Source of the DNA: an uncultured Holophagaceae bacterium
Lineage (GTDB): Bacteria; Acidobacteriota; Holophagae; Holophagales; Holophagaceae
Direction: 5' to 3'
DNA length: 34,190 nt
NCBI GenBank assembly: GCA_903890595.1
Contig: CAITBU010000238.1
Span: 1 to 34,190, forward strand
The position numbers and the translations under genes were made by a program. This document shows, one piece after another, positions 25,789 to 32,909 of this stretch (position 1 is its first letter; every line of letters starts with the position of its first letter). The notes below the pieces were generated by a model that saw nothing but the letters and a program-made list of their open reading frames with translations, was not told where the DNA came from and did not search any database.

Positions 25789-25811
25789 AAAAACCGGGAT
25801 GGCAACCCCGG
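25789..25811 (-). terminator. Intrinsic terminator of the tmk-holB operon
   Basis: Read on the minus strand, CCGGGG (25811-25806), loop TTGCCA and TCCCGG (25799-25794) form a 6-base-pair stem followed immediately by TTTTT. It starts 8 bases after the holB stop codon. It is the most canonical rho-independent terminator in the window. Confidence 0.75.
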
Positions 25812-25819
25812 CTCAGCCC

Positions 25820-26836
25820 CTAGGTCAGAGACAGGGCCACTTCCCGCATCAAGGGGTCGGGGCTGAGGTTGCGGGGCAGGTGCCGCAGGGCCTCCAGCAC
25901 CGCCTCCTGGGGGGACTTCAGGTCCCGGGGAATGGCAGCCAGGGGCGCCAGGGCCTCTCGCCAGGGCAGCAGGACCGGGGGCTCGCCAGCCTGTAGGCGG
26001 GCCAGGTCCGCCAGGATCCGCAGCAGCAGCTCCAGGGGCTGGCGCAGCTGTTCCCCCTGGGCCAGTAGGGCGTCTTTCTCGGGCAGCAGGATCCCCGCGG
26101 TCTGGCTGTAGGGCCGGCCCGCCAGCAGGTCCAGCCAGGCCTCCAGCTGGGCCTCGGCCCGCCGGTACTCCGCTTCTCCCAGCAGACGCAGGCTGCCCTC
26201 GCCCAGGGCGGACCAGCGCTCCCGGTCGGCCTCCTGCCAGCCGTGGCGCGCGGCCACCTCCCAGGCCTCTCGGGGGGCCAGGGGCGCAAAGGAGATGCGC
26301 TCGCAGCGGCTACGGATGGTCTGCAGCAGGGCCTCGGGACGGTGGGTCACCAGGATGAAGTGGGTGCCCTCCGGGGGCTCTTCCAGGGTCTTCAGCAGGA
26401 TGTTGCCGCTGGACTCGTTGAGGCGGTGGGCCTCCTCCACCAGGACCCAGCGGTGGCAACCCAGGGCCGGCGCCAGGGCGGCCCACTCGATGACCCCCCG
26501 GCTGAAGCGGGGCTGGCCGTTGGAGTCCAGGCCTTCCCGCACCTGGTCGATGCGGATGACACCGGCCTTGCCCTCGGGGACGATGCGCAGCAGGTTGGGT
26601 AGCTCGAAGGGCAGGTCCTCCCCCTCCAGCATGCGGCAGCCCTCGCACTGGCCGCAGGCACAGCGGCGCAGGCAGATCTCGCGCTGGGCCAGCTCCAGCG
26701 CCACGCGCCGCTTGCCGATGCCCTCGGGCCCCGTGAAGAGCAGGGAGCCGCGGATCCGGCCGCCCTGGATCCGATCCAGCAGGCGCTGGCGGATGGCCTG
26801 GTGCCCGCTGACCTTGGCCGAGAAGGGCCCGGTCAT
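25820..26836 (-). CDS. holB: DNA polymerase III delta-prime subunit (clamp loader)
   Basis: A 338-residue AAA+ protein of the clamp-loader complex that opens the beta clamp and places it on primed DNA. It has a P-loop-like GPEGIGKRR near residue 37 and the four-cysteine zinc module CACGQCEGC (about residues 59-67) characteristic of delta-prime and gamma/tau. The Walker-B-like segment is WVLVEEAHRLNESSGNILLKTLEEPP and the SRC motif is in IRSRCERISF. The C-terminal collar domain is helical. Its ATG overlaps the tmk stop (ATGA), so it is translationally coupled to tmk, an arrangement found in many bacteria. Confidence 0.94.
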   Translation of the reverse strand: MTGPFSAKVSGHQAIRQRLLDRIQGGRIRGSLLFTGPEGIGKRRVALELAQREICLRRCACGQCEGCRMLEGEDLPFELPNLLRIVPEGKAGVIRIDQVREGLDSNGQPRFSRGVIEWAALAPALGCHRWVLVEEAHRLNESSGNILLKTLEEPPEGTHFILVTHRPEALLQTIRSRCERISFAPLAPREAWEVAARHGWQEADRERWSALGEGSLRLLGEAEYRRAEAQLEAWLDLLAGRPYSQTAGILLPEKDALLAQGEQLRQPLELLLRILADLARLQAGEPPVLLPWREALAPLAAIPRDLKSPQEAVLEALRHLPRNLSPDPLMREVALSLT

Positions 26837-27501
26837 GGATCCACCGAGAAGCCGGCGTTGCGCAGAAGCGGGGCCACCCGCAGCCAGATCGCCGCTTCCA
26901 CCTGGTCGGCAGTCGCCCGGGAGGGAATGAGGGCCACGCGGTTGGGGTGGGCCTGGGCGATGGCCAGGAAGCGCTTCCGCACGCGCCGGTGGAAGTCCAG
27001 CTCGGCCCCGTCGAAGCGGGTCTCGGCGAACTCCGGTCCCAGGGCCTGGTTCCGGCTATTCACCCGCAGGAGAGAGACCTCCGGGTCCATGTCCAGGAGG
27101 ATGGTGAGGTGGGGACGCAGGCCCCGCAGCACCAGCTCGCCCAGGCGGTCCAGGGCGGAATCCGAGACTCCGCTGGCCCCCTGGTAAGCCCGGGTGGAGT
27201 CCTCGAAGCGGTCCACCAGCACCACCTTGCCTTCGGCCAGGGAAGGCCGGATCACCTGCTCCAGGTGCTGGGCGCGGTCGGCGTAGAAGAGCAGCAGCTC
27301 GGCGTCCGGGCACCAGGCCTCGCCGCAGTCGTGGGGCTCCAGCAGCAGGCGGCGGACCTCGCGGCCCAGGGCCGTGCCACCGGGCTCCTTGGACACCACC
27401 AGCGGCAGGTACAGACGCCTGAGGCGCTCCGAAAGCCGCAGGAGCTGGGTGGACTTGCCCGACCCCTCCACGCCCTCGATGGTGATGAACACGCCCTGCA
27501 C
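26833..27501 (-). CDS. tmk: Thymidylate kinase
   Basis: Phosphorylates dTMP to dTDP. At 222 residues it is close to the usual size. P-loop EGVEGSGKST is at the N-terminus, the VDRFEDSTRAYQG motif (usually DRYxxSxxAYQ) is near residue 100, and a lid region follows around NSRNQALGPEFAETRFDGAE. The open frame runs far upstream, but the protein must begin near the P-loop. I chose GTG 27501, with GGAGG four bases upstream; the next GTG, at 27492, is too far from that site. The gene is divergent from the zinc-ribbon gene at 27592 and begins the tmk-holB operon. Confidence 0.95.
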   Translation of the reverse strand: MQGVFITIEGVEGSGKSTQLLRLSERLRRLYLPLVVSKEPGGTALGREVRRLLLEPHDCGEAWCPDAELLLFYADRAQHLEQVIRPSLAEGKVVLVDRFEDSTRAYQGASGVSDSALDRLGELVLRGLRPHLTILLDMDPEVSLLRVNSRNQALGPEFAETRFDGAELDFHRRVRKRFLAIAQAHPNRVALIPSRATADQVEAAIWLRVAPLLRNAGFSVDP

Positions 27502-27591
27502 GGTGCCTCCAGACTTTGAGGATACCCGGGCCGGCCGGGCGACATGCTCACAGCGGAGTGCTATCCTTTTCCCCACCCCCAGGAGTGCCAG

Positions 27592-28647
27592 GTGGCCGAA
27601 GCGATCCATTGCCCGAGCTGCTCCACCCGCTACCGCCTTCGGCTGGAGCGTGTCCGACTTGCCCATCGCCGGGCCAGATGCTTCACCTGCGGCGACATCT
27701 TCCCCGTGGATGAGGCTGTGCAGCGCCTGCTGATCGAGGCCTTCCCCGTGGAGGAGGCCCCTGCCCCCGAGCCAGTCCCCGAGGCCGAGGCGGTTCCCGA
27801 CCCCGAGCCGATGACCGAGCTGGTTCCCGCCCTGACCCTGGGCGATCTGGAGCCTGAACCCGAGGAGCTCTACGAGGAGGCCCTGGACGAGGAGCCCCCG
27901 GCCGCCCTGGCCGATACGCTGGCTGACGCCCCGCTGATCCTGCCGGAATCCAAGGACCCCTTCCTGCCCACGGAGCAACCCGCCGCCGAGGCAGACCCGG
28001 TCACCGCCTCGGGCTACACCTCGGCTCGGGATGCCATCGACAAGCTCTTCGCCGACACCCCGCTGCAGGCCCCTGCCATGCACTTCGAGCGGGGCGAGGG
28101 TCCCATGGACATGGATGCTGCCCTGTCGGCCCTGGACGCCACCCTGCCCTCCCCTCCAGCCGTCCCCGAGACGGTGGCTTCCGGCGTCCCCGGGGACGAC
28201 CCCCTGGCCCCGGAGTCTCCCAGTGCCCTCAGCGGTGCGAGCAATGCCACCGTCCGCATCTCCCAGGAGGAGCTGCTGGCGGCGCTGGCCACGGTACCTG
28301 CCTCTGTCGTCGAGGAACCAGCCCCGGAGCCAGCCTTCCAGGCCCTGCCCGAGGCTGCCGAGGTGGGGGCCGAGCTGCTGCGCCTCAAGGTGGGGGCCGA
28401 GATCTACGGTGGCCTGACCATGCCCCAGCTCATCGCCTGGGTAGAAGAAGGCCGCATCCTGGAGCAGCACCTGATTGCACGCCAACACAGCGAGAATTGG
28501 CTGGAAGCCTTCAAGGTCCCGGGACTTCGGCCGGTCTTCGAGCGCCTCCGCCGCACCCGCACCGGCAGTGTGCCCACCCTGGAGTCTCCTGCTCCCGAGC
28601 CGGAGCCCAAGAAGGGCTTCCTCAGCAGCCTGTTCGGAAGGAACTGA
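27592..28647 (+). CDS. Zinc-ribbon (MJ0042-type) protein with acidic linker and GYF-like C-terminal domain
   Basis: A 351-residue soluble protein of unknown role. Residues about 5-38 form an MJ0042-type zinc ribbon (HCPSCSTRYRL ... RCFTCGDIFPV) with two CxxC pairs. Residues about 45-255 are rich in Pro, Glu, Ala and Asp and look disordered. Residues about 263-322 (KVGAEIYGGLTMPQLIAWVE ... ENWLEAFKVPGLRPVF) resemble a GYF_2-type domain, the pattern being a polar start, a helix ending in EEGRI, then a conserved W near the end. The tail FLSSLFGRN is hydrophobic and short. Start GTG 27592 has AGGAG six bases upstream. Similar ribbon-plus-GYF layouts occur in myxobacterial regulatory or motility proteins, but I do not claim that function. 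The next gene starts directly after its stop. Confidence 0.75.
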   Translation: MAEAIHCPSCSTRYRLRLERVRLAHRRARCFTCGDIFPVDEAVQRLLIEAFPVEEAPAPEPVPEAEAVPDPEPMTELVPALTLGDLEPEPEELYEEALDEEPPAALADTLADAPLILPESKDPFLPTEQPAAEADPVTASGYTSARDAIDKLFADTPLQAPAMHFERGEGPMDMDAALSALDATLPSPPAVPETVASGVPGDDPLAPESPSALSGASNATVRISQEELLAALATVPASVVEEPAPEPAFQALPEAAEVGAELLRLKVGAEIYGGLTMPQLIAWVEEGRILEQHLIARQHSENWLEAFKVPGLRPVFERLRRTRTGSVPTLESPAPEPEPKKGFLSSLFGRN

Positions 28648-29121
28648 ATGCAGACCATCCTCTTCGCCGCCTGCCTGGCCCTGGCCCAGGTGCCAGCCGC
28701 ACCCGCCAAAGAAGCCACGGTTCCCGTAGCCGCGCCCCTCTCCTTTTACTCGGAGTCCTTCCCCTTCCAGTGGGACCGCACCATCCCCCTCACCGCCAAC
28801 GTGGACGGCCTGAAGGTCAGCAAGATCTTCTTCAACAAGCGCATGATCCAGGGCGGTGTCCTGGGCATGCTCAAGACCACCGAGTTCGGCACCCGGGCTC
28901 AGGTGGAGGTCACCAATACCAGCACGCTGCCCCGAGTGCCAGGCTTCGCCGTGGCGGTGCTGGACCGGGATGGTCGCCTCCTGGGCGTCGCCTCCGGCGG
29001 CACCAAGCTGGGCACCCTCAGCCCCGGCGAGACCGAGACCTTCGACCTGAACTTCACCCAGGTGAAGGAGCGCCTCGCCTCGGGGGCGACGTTTATTCTG
29101 GCCGTGGAGTTACGGAACTGA
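28648..29121 (+). CDS. Hypothetical exported protein, probable beta-sandwich
   Basis: A 157-residue protein I cannot assign to a named family. Residues 1-20 (MQTILFAACLALAQVPAAPA) form a signal peptide. The rest is rich in beta-strand patterns: TRAQVEVTNTSTLPRVPGFAVAVLDRDGRLLG and GGTKLGTLSPGETETFDLNF. These resemble the FxLYD-type fold (a tail-like domain with 'vtN.s....vpgf.v.v.D..g.llgv...g......pGet..f') often found in exported proteins. ATG 28648 follows the TGA of the zinc-ribbon gene with no gap, and GGAAGGA in the end of that gene can serve as ribosome binding site, so the two are translationally linked. Confidence 0.7.
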   Translation: MQTILFAACLALAQVPAAPAKEATVPVAAPLSFYSESFPFQWDRTIPLTANVDGLKVSKIFFNKRMIQGGVLGMLKTTEFGTRAQVEVTNTSTLPRVPGFAVAVLDRDGRLLGVASGGTKLGTLSPGETETFDLNFTQVKERLASGATFILAVELRN

Positions 29122-29126
29122 GTCCT

Positions 29127-29275
29127 TGGCTATCAGCTGTCGGCTATCAGCCATCAGCCAAGACTGGACGCCGACCCACCCGATCAGGCCAGCTTGTCCT
29201 GCACGCAATGAACAGGCACGGCTCACCCATTCGAGCCAGGACCTGCTTTAGCTGATAGCTGACAGCTGATAGCCA
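29127..29275. repeat. Inverted-repeat element (GGCTATCAGC type) filling a convergent gap
   Basis: Arms of 26 bases at 29127-29152 and 29250-29275 are inverted copies with two mismatches. Each arm contains repeats of the word GCTATCAGC or its complement GCTGATAGC, and the left arm is followed by a further partial unit (ATCAGCC). The 97-base interior shows no gene. The element occupies 149 of the 158 bases between the stop codons at 29121 and 29280. It may act as a bidirectional terminator or be a small non-autonomous mobile repeat. Confidence 0.75.
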
Positions 29276-29279
29276 CCAA

Positions 29280-30284
29280 TCAATTCGCTTCCTGCTCCCG
29301 GTAGTGCGCCAGGATCTCTTCGGGGGAGGCGGTGGCGGTGCCGACTTTGGCGACCACCACGCCGGCGGCGGCGTTGGCCAGCATGGCCGCTTCCCGCCAG
29401 TCGGCACCGGCCCCCACGGCGGCGCTGAAGGCGGCGATGACGGTGTCACCCGCGCCGCTCACGTCGTAGACTTCGCGAGCCTCGGTGGGGATCATCCAGG
29501 GGGTGCCCTGCCCGGTCTCCGGGGAGAACAGCGCCATGCCCCGCTCGCTGCGGGTGATGAGCAGGCCCTTCAGGCCCAGGTCGGCCATGAGCTCCCGGCC
29601 CGCGACGGTGACTTCCATGTCCGAGCGGGCCGCGCGAGCCGCCAGCTCAGCGGTCTCCTTGGTGTTGGGGGTCATCAGCGTGGCCCCGCGGTAGAGCTCC
29701 CGGTGGGCGGGCTTGGGATCCACGATCCAGGGCAGGTTGCGGGCGGCGCAGAGGGCGCGCACGGAGGCCATCACGGGCGCACTCACGGCCCCCTTGGCGT
29801 AGTCCGAGATGATGAGGGCGGAGGCCTCTGCGAGGGCCCGCTCCAGGCGGTCCTTGAGGCCCAGCAGCACCGCCGGATCCGGTGGCCCGGCCTCTTCCCG
29901 ATCGATGCGGAGCATCTGCTGCTGCTGGCCGATGACCCGGGTCTTGATGATGGTGGGGCGGGAGGTGTCCAGCACCAGGCCCGAGATGGAGACCCCGAGG
30001 CCTGCGAGCAGGCCCAGAACCCGGTCGCCAGCGGCGTCCTTCTGGAGGGTGCCGATGAGGAGGGGTTCGGCCCCGAGGGCCTTGAGGTTGGCGGCCACGT
30101 TGGCAGCTCCACCCAGCACCGCCTGCTCCCGGGTCACCCGGACGATGGGCACCGGTGCTTCGGGCGAGATTCTGTTCACCTCACCGAAGAGGTACTCGTC
30201 CAGCATCACATCGCCGAGGACGGCCACCTTGCAGCCCTCCATGCGGCGCAGGAGGGTCGCCGCCTGGTCCCGGTCGAGCCTCAT
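29280..30284 (-). CDS. rfaE1: D-glycero-beta-D-manno-heptose-7-phosphate kinase, single-domain (RfaE domain I)
   Basis: Adds the C1 phosphate to heptose 7-phosphate on the path to ADP-heptose for LPS inner core. A 334-residue PfkB/ribokinase-fold protein. The N-terminal DVMLDEYLFGEVNRISPEAPVPIVRV is the hallmark of RfaE domain I, with GGAANVAANL sugar-binding next. The C-terminal VSGAGDTVIAAF carries the catalytic Asp and anion hole. The cytidylyl- or adenylyltransferase domain II of E. coli HldE is missing, so a separate HldC/RfaE2 must exist elsewhere. Its ATG overlaps the stop of the small Trm112-family gene (ATGA). It ends next to the inverted-repeat element. Confidence 0.93.
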   Translation of the reverse strand: MRLDRDQAATLLRRMEGCKVAVLGDVMLDEYLFGEVNRISPEAPVPIVRVTREQAVLGGAANVAANLKALGAEPLLIGTLQKDAAGDRVLGLLAGLGVSISGLVLDTSRPTIIKTRVIGQQQQMLRIDREEAGPPDPAVLLGLKDRLERALAEASALIISDYAKGAVSAPVMASVRALCAARNLPWIVDPKPAHRELYRGATLMTPNTKETAELAARAARSDMEVTVAGRELMADLGLKGLLITRSERGMALFSPETGQGTPWMIPTEAREVYDVSGAGDTVIAAFSAAVGAGADWREAAMLANAAAGVVVAKVGTATASPEEILAHYREQEAN

Positions 30285-30448
30285 GCCTCCACCTTCTTTG
30301 CGGAGTCCAGCAGCATCACGGGGATGCCGTCCTCGATGGGGTAGAGCAGGCCGCAGGCCGTGCAGCGTAGGCCGTCGGTCCGCTCCTCCAGGTCCCCGCC
30401 ACAGGCAGGGCAGCAGAGGATCTCCAGGAGGCGTGGGTCGAGCGGCAT
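30281..30448 (-). CDS. Trm112 family (YcaR-like) small zinc protein
   Basis: A 55-residue protein starting MPLDPRLLEILCCPACGG. Two CxxC pairs (CPAC and CTAC) form a probable zinc ribbon, and the LLYPIEDGIPVMLLD ending is the core of the Trm112/UPF0434 family. Members are small zinc proteins; eukaryotic Trm112 activates methyltransferases, and bacterial roles are poorly defined. In many genomes it sits by LPS or lipid A genes such as lpxK and kdsB, which fits its ATGA overlap with the heptose kinase gene here. The coding length and position in front of rfaE1 are clear. Confidence 0.9.
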   Translation of the reverse strand: MPLDPRLLEILCCPACGGDLEERTDGLRCTACGLLYPIEDGIPVMLLDSAKKVEA

Positions 30449-30471
30449 GGGCCTAGCTTAGCGGAATTCGC

Positions 30472-30483
30472 AGCGGTTCCGCT
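30472..30483. other. 12-base perfect-arm hairpin after the DUF535 gene
   Basis: AGCGGTTCCGCT folds as a 5-base-pair stem with a two-base centre; it overlaps the first base of the DUF535 stop codon region and precedes the Trm112-family gene by 23 bases. It may mark the end of the upstream transcript or sit in the leader of the downstream pair. No T-tract is seen. Confidence 0.3.
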
Positions 30484-31406
30484 CAGAGGGACATTCGTTC
30501 CAGGATCTGCTGATGCAGGTGGTCCAGGAGGGCATACCGCCGGGCATAGAGCGCCCGCTTATTGGGCTTGACGGCCTCCGGAGCCCGGCGCGGCGTCACG
30601 AGAGGGACCCTGAACCAGCCGCCCTCCACTGGGACCCCACCGAGCTCGGTCCAGAGGGCATCGAAGTCAAACCGGATGTCCCGGACAGGCACCAGGAAGC
30701 TACCCCTGCGGGCCCGGTAGACCTGAATGCCATTGCCCACCCCGTCGATTCGAGCAATCCCCAGTGCCCGGGCGAGTTCCTGCACCACCAGGAGCAGGAG
30801 GTTCTTGGGACGGAGGCCGCAGAGAGCCTTGGTGGCCAGCTTGATGGTGGCCTCGTCCCCACCCCGGCGGCCCTGGAGGCCACCGATCCGGAGGGTCCAG
30901 CCCACCTCCCGCTCCAGGGAGAAGGCCAGGCCGGAAATGGCCCCCTTCACCCCTTCCAGCTCAAGGAAGATCGAGATCTCCCCCTCCTTGCGGAACTGGG
31001 CATCGCTCCCCAGGCGAATCAGGGCCGTCTGCCCCCGATCCAGCTCCAAGCGCGCCAGGAGCAGCCCCCCGGACTGCTGCATGGCCTCCAGGAGGAACCC
31101 AGACCGCTCGACCAGAAACCGGTAGGTGTCCTTGATGACCTTGGTCCGGCGCTCCAGACCCCAGCCCACGGACATGTAGCGCGTCAGGGCCCTGAAGATG
31201 AGCCTGGGATTGGTCTGAACGAAGCCCTCCATGGCCGGCGCATCGTGAAAGGAGAACCAGGCCAGGGCGGCCTCGGGATGGACGGCAGCGGCGGTAGCCC
31301 AGCGCAGGTGCCGCTTGTAGAGGCGCATGCTCCCAACGTGGGGCTGGTAGACAAGGACGCTCCAGTCCCAGGCCGTGCGTGCCGCTTCCCAATAGACCCG
31401 AACCAC
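30483..31406 (-). CDS. DUF535 (VirK/YbjX) family protein
   Basis: A protein of about 307 residues matching the VirK/YbjX family of enterobacteria. It shows the characteristic order: an N-terminal region with MRLYKRHLRWA, a central LxLEGVKGAISGLAFSLE segment, LRIGGLQGRRGGDE, then ATKALCGLRPKNLLLLVVQE LARALG and a terminal YARRYALLDHLHQQI. VirK is linked to virulence and surface modification in Shigella and Salmonella, and YbjX to stress; the biochemical activity is unknown. The frame is open to TTG 31484, but I chose GTG 31406, preceded by GGGGG six bases upstream, which gives the family's usual length. The TTG-started version would lack a ribosome binding site. It is divergent from the SGNH-like lipoprotein gene. 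Confidence 0.8.
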   Translation of the reverse strand: MVRVYWEAARTAWDWSVLVYQPHVGSMRLYKRHLRWATAAAVHPEAALAWFSFHDAPAMEGFVQTNPRLIFRALTRYMSVGWGLERRTKVIKDTYRFLVERSGFLLEAMQQSGGLLLARLELDRGQTALIRLGSDAQFRKEGEISIFLELEGVKGAISGLAFSLEREVGWTLRIGGLQGRRGGDEATIKLATKALCGLRPKNLLLLVVQELARALGIARIDGVGNGIQVYRARRGSFLVPVRDIRFDFDALWTELGGVPVEGGWFRVPLVTPRRAPEAVKPNKRALYARRYALLDHLHQQILERMSL

Positions 31407-31431
31407 GGGTTTCCCCCGATCGACAAAGGTT

Positions 31432-31437
31432 ATTGTA
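31432..31437 (-). promoter_or_regulatory. Candidate -10 element for the DUF535 gene
   Basis: On the minus strand TACAAT lies 25 bases upstream of the chosen GTG start, in an AT-richer patch (GTACAATAACC). It matches the -10 consensus at five of six positions. No convincing -35 is present at 16-18 bases, so this is tentative; it supports the shorter start of that gene. Confidence 0.3.
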
Positions 31438-31556
31438 CCCAACAGGTATACCTCTGGGCCCTGGCAAGGCAGGGCGGGACTCAACGGCCCTGCGCTAACA
31501 TGGGTCCAACCTCTAGACCGTCACCCCTTCCCGCCACCCCCCAGGCAGGGGTTCCC

Positions 31557-32207
31557 ATGCACTTCACCTCCGAGACCGGCTTGCACCTGAGATCCCTATT
31601 GATGTCCATGGGCGCCGCCCTCCTGTTGGGGTGCGGCGGTGGGGTCAAGGGCGACACCAACAACATCGAGATCCGCGCCCTGAACATGGCCCTGGCCAAC
31701 AAGGCGAGGGACCTCAACCTGATCTATCTGGACACCTACGCCATCCTGCTCACCAACGCCGGCAAGCCCCTGGTGTTCTTCTACGAGCACGATGGAGAGC
31801 ACCTCTCGGAGCTGGGTTACCTGCGGTGGGCGGACGCCATCCTCGTCCCCTACATCAAGTTCAACAAGGTCACCTGCGCAGGCATGGTGGGGGACTCGAT
31901 CACCCGCCGGGTGAGTGTGGTCCAGATGCAGAACCCCACCCGGGACGCCACCTGGGATGACCTGTTGGGCATCAAGACCTACAACATGGGTGTCGACGGG
32001 GAGACCTCCGGGGATGTCCTCAAGCGGCTGGACCAGCTGATCCAGCCAGACATTGACCGCTACTTCCTGATGATCGGGAACAATGACCTCCACGCCGCCA
32101 TCCCCATTCCCCAGGTCATCGCGAACGTCGAGACCATCGTCCGCTACCTGAAAGATCACAGCGGGAAGCCAGTGGTGATCCAGGCCGTGATGCCCTTGAA
32201 CCGCTAG
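31557..32207 (+). CDS. SGNH/GDSL-hydrolase-like lipoprotein with circularly permuted motif order
   Basis: A 216-residue protein. The N-terminus is a lipoprotein signal with lipobox LLLGC, Cys26 being the likely lipidation site. All SGNH catalytic features are visible but out of the usual order. First come Asp79 and His82 in DGEHLSELGYLRWADAI (block V). Then come Ser114 in VGDSIT (block I), Gly145 in NMGVDGETSGD (block II) and Asn176 in GNND (block III). In normal SGNH enzymes the order is Ser, Gly, Asn, Asp/His. The C-terminus (PVVIQAVMPLNR) ends at the point where a normal protein would continue into the segment that here starts at about residue 31 (KGDTNNIEIRALN). This suggests a circular permutation joined at about residues 96-107 (VPYIKFNKVTCAG). 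ATG 31557 has AGGGG about five bases upstream. It is probably a periplasmic or outer-membrane esterase; substrate unknown. Confidence 0.85.
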   Translation: MHFTSETGLHLRSLLMSMGAALLLGCGGGVKGDTNNIEIRALNMALANKARDLNLIYLDTYAILLTNAGKPLVFFYEHDGEHLSELGYLRWADAILVPYIKFNKVTCAGMVGDSITRRVSVVQMQNPTRDATWDDLLGIKTYNMGVDGETSGDVLKRLDQLIQPDIDRYFLMIGNNDLHAAIPIPQVIANVETIVRYLKDHSGKPVVIQAVMPLNR

Positions 32208-32228
32208 CCCGCTTCCGAAAGCAGCCCC

Positions 32229-32837
32229 ATGCCCCATCCGTTCCACAGGATCCTCGCCTCCTGCCTCGTCGGCGGCGGGATGCTCTCGGCTGCCGAGCCC
32301 ATGACCCCGGGCCTGCACCTGTCCATCGCCGATGCGCAGGGCGACTTCCGAAACGAGATGGGCTCGAAGCATGCCCCAGGTCTAGGCCTTTCCCTGGGGA
32401 TACCCCTGACCCGGACCCTGGCCGTGCGCCCCATGGTCTCCTTTCAGTCCTTCCCCACGCTCGACTACCAGTACGCCTACAAATCCAGCCGCTACTCTGA
32501 CCTGGGCGCCGAGTCTGCCCGCTGGAGCGCCTGGACCATGGGTGCCGACTGCCTCTACCGGCCCGGTGGCCCAACGGGCAGGCTCTACTTCCTGGCCGGA
32601 GCCCACATGAAGGTCTGGCGGCTACACAGCTTTGGGACCTACACCACCAGCGACCGCGTGAACCCCACCCGCACCTACACGGTGAACGACGCCAGCACCA
32701 AGGATGAACCCGCCCTTGCGGCAGGCCTGGGCTGGACCTTCCTCCGTCATGTAAGTGTGGAGAGCCGCTACGTCTTTGGCAGCTACCGGGGGCTTACCTA
32801 CAACACGCTGGAAGCCTCCCTGGTGCTGACCTACTAA
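32229..32837 (+). CDS. Outer-membrane beta-barrel protein
   Basis: A 202-residue protein with a signal peptide ending near MLSAAEP. Alternating hydrophobic strands with aromatic girdles follow (GLHLSIADAQ, GLGLSLGIPL, LAVRPMVSFQ, GRLYFLAGAHM, VSVESRYVFG, EASLVLTY). The C-terminal Tyr, preceded by alternating hydrophobic residues, is the classic signal for the outer-membrane assembly machinery. About eight strands fit an OmpA/OmpW-like small barrel, but no named family is certain. It begins 21 bases after the SGNH-like lipoprotein gene on the same strand and is probably co-transcribed with it. The Shine-Dalgarno site is weak. Its ligand or role is unknown. Confidence 0.8.
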   Translation: MPHPFHRILASCLVGGGMLSAAEPMTPGLHLSIADAQGDFRNEMGSKHAPGLGLSLGIPLTRTLAVRPMVSFQSFPTLDYQYAYKSSRYSDLGAESARWSAWTMGADCLYRPGGPTGRLYFLAGAHMKVWRLHSFGTYTTSDRVNPTRTYTVNDASTKDEPALAAGLGWTFLRHVSVESRYVFGSYRGLTYNTLEASLVLTY

Positions 32838-32909
32838 GAGCCCCTTGAGGGCGAACTATGTATCCTGGGACACCAACCCATCCTTCCATCCCCTGCCTTC
32901 AGGTGCCCC

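Noticed and set aside
27502-28488. Upstream extension of the tmk frame
   Set aside because: The extension is antisense to the zinc-ribbon gene and lacks any domain; tmk begins at its P-loop with a good ribosome binding site at 27501.
30513-31556. Upstream extension of the SGNH-like frame
   Set aside because: It is antisense to the DUF535 gene, Pro/Gln/Leu-rich, and lacks motifs; the lipoprotein signal begins at ATG 31557.
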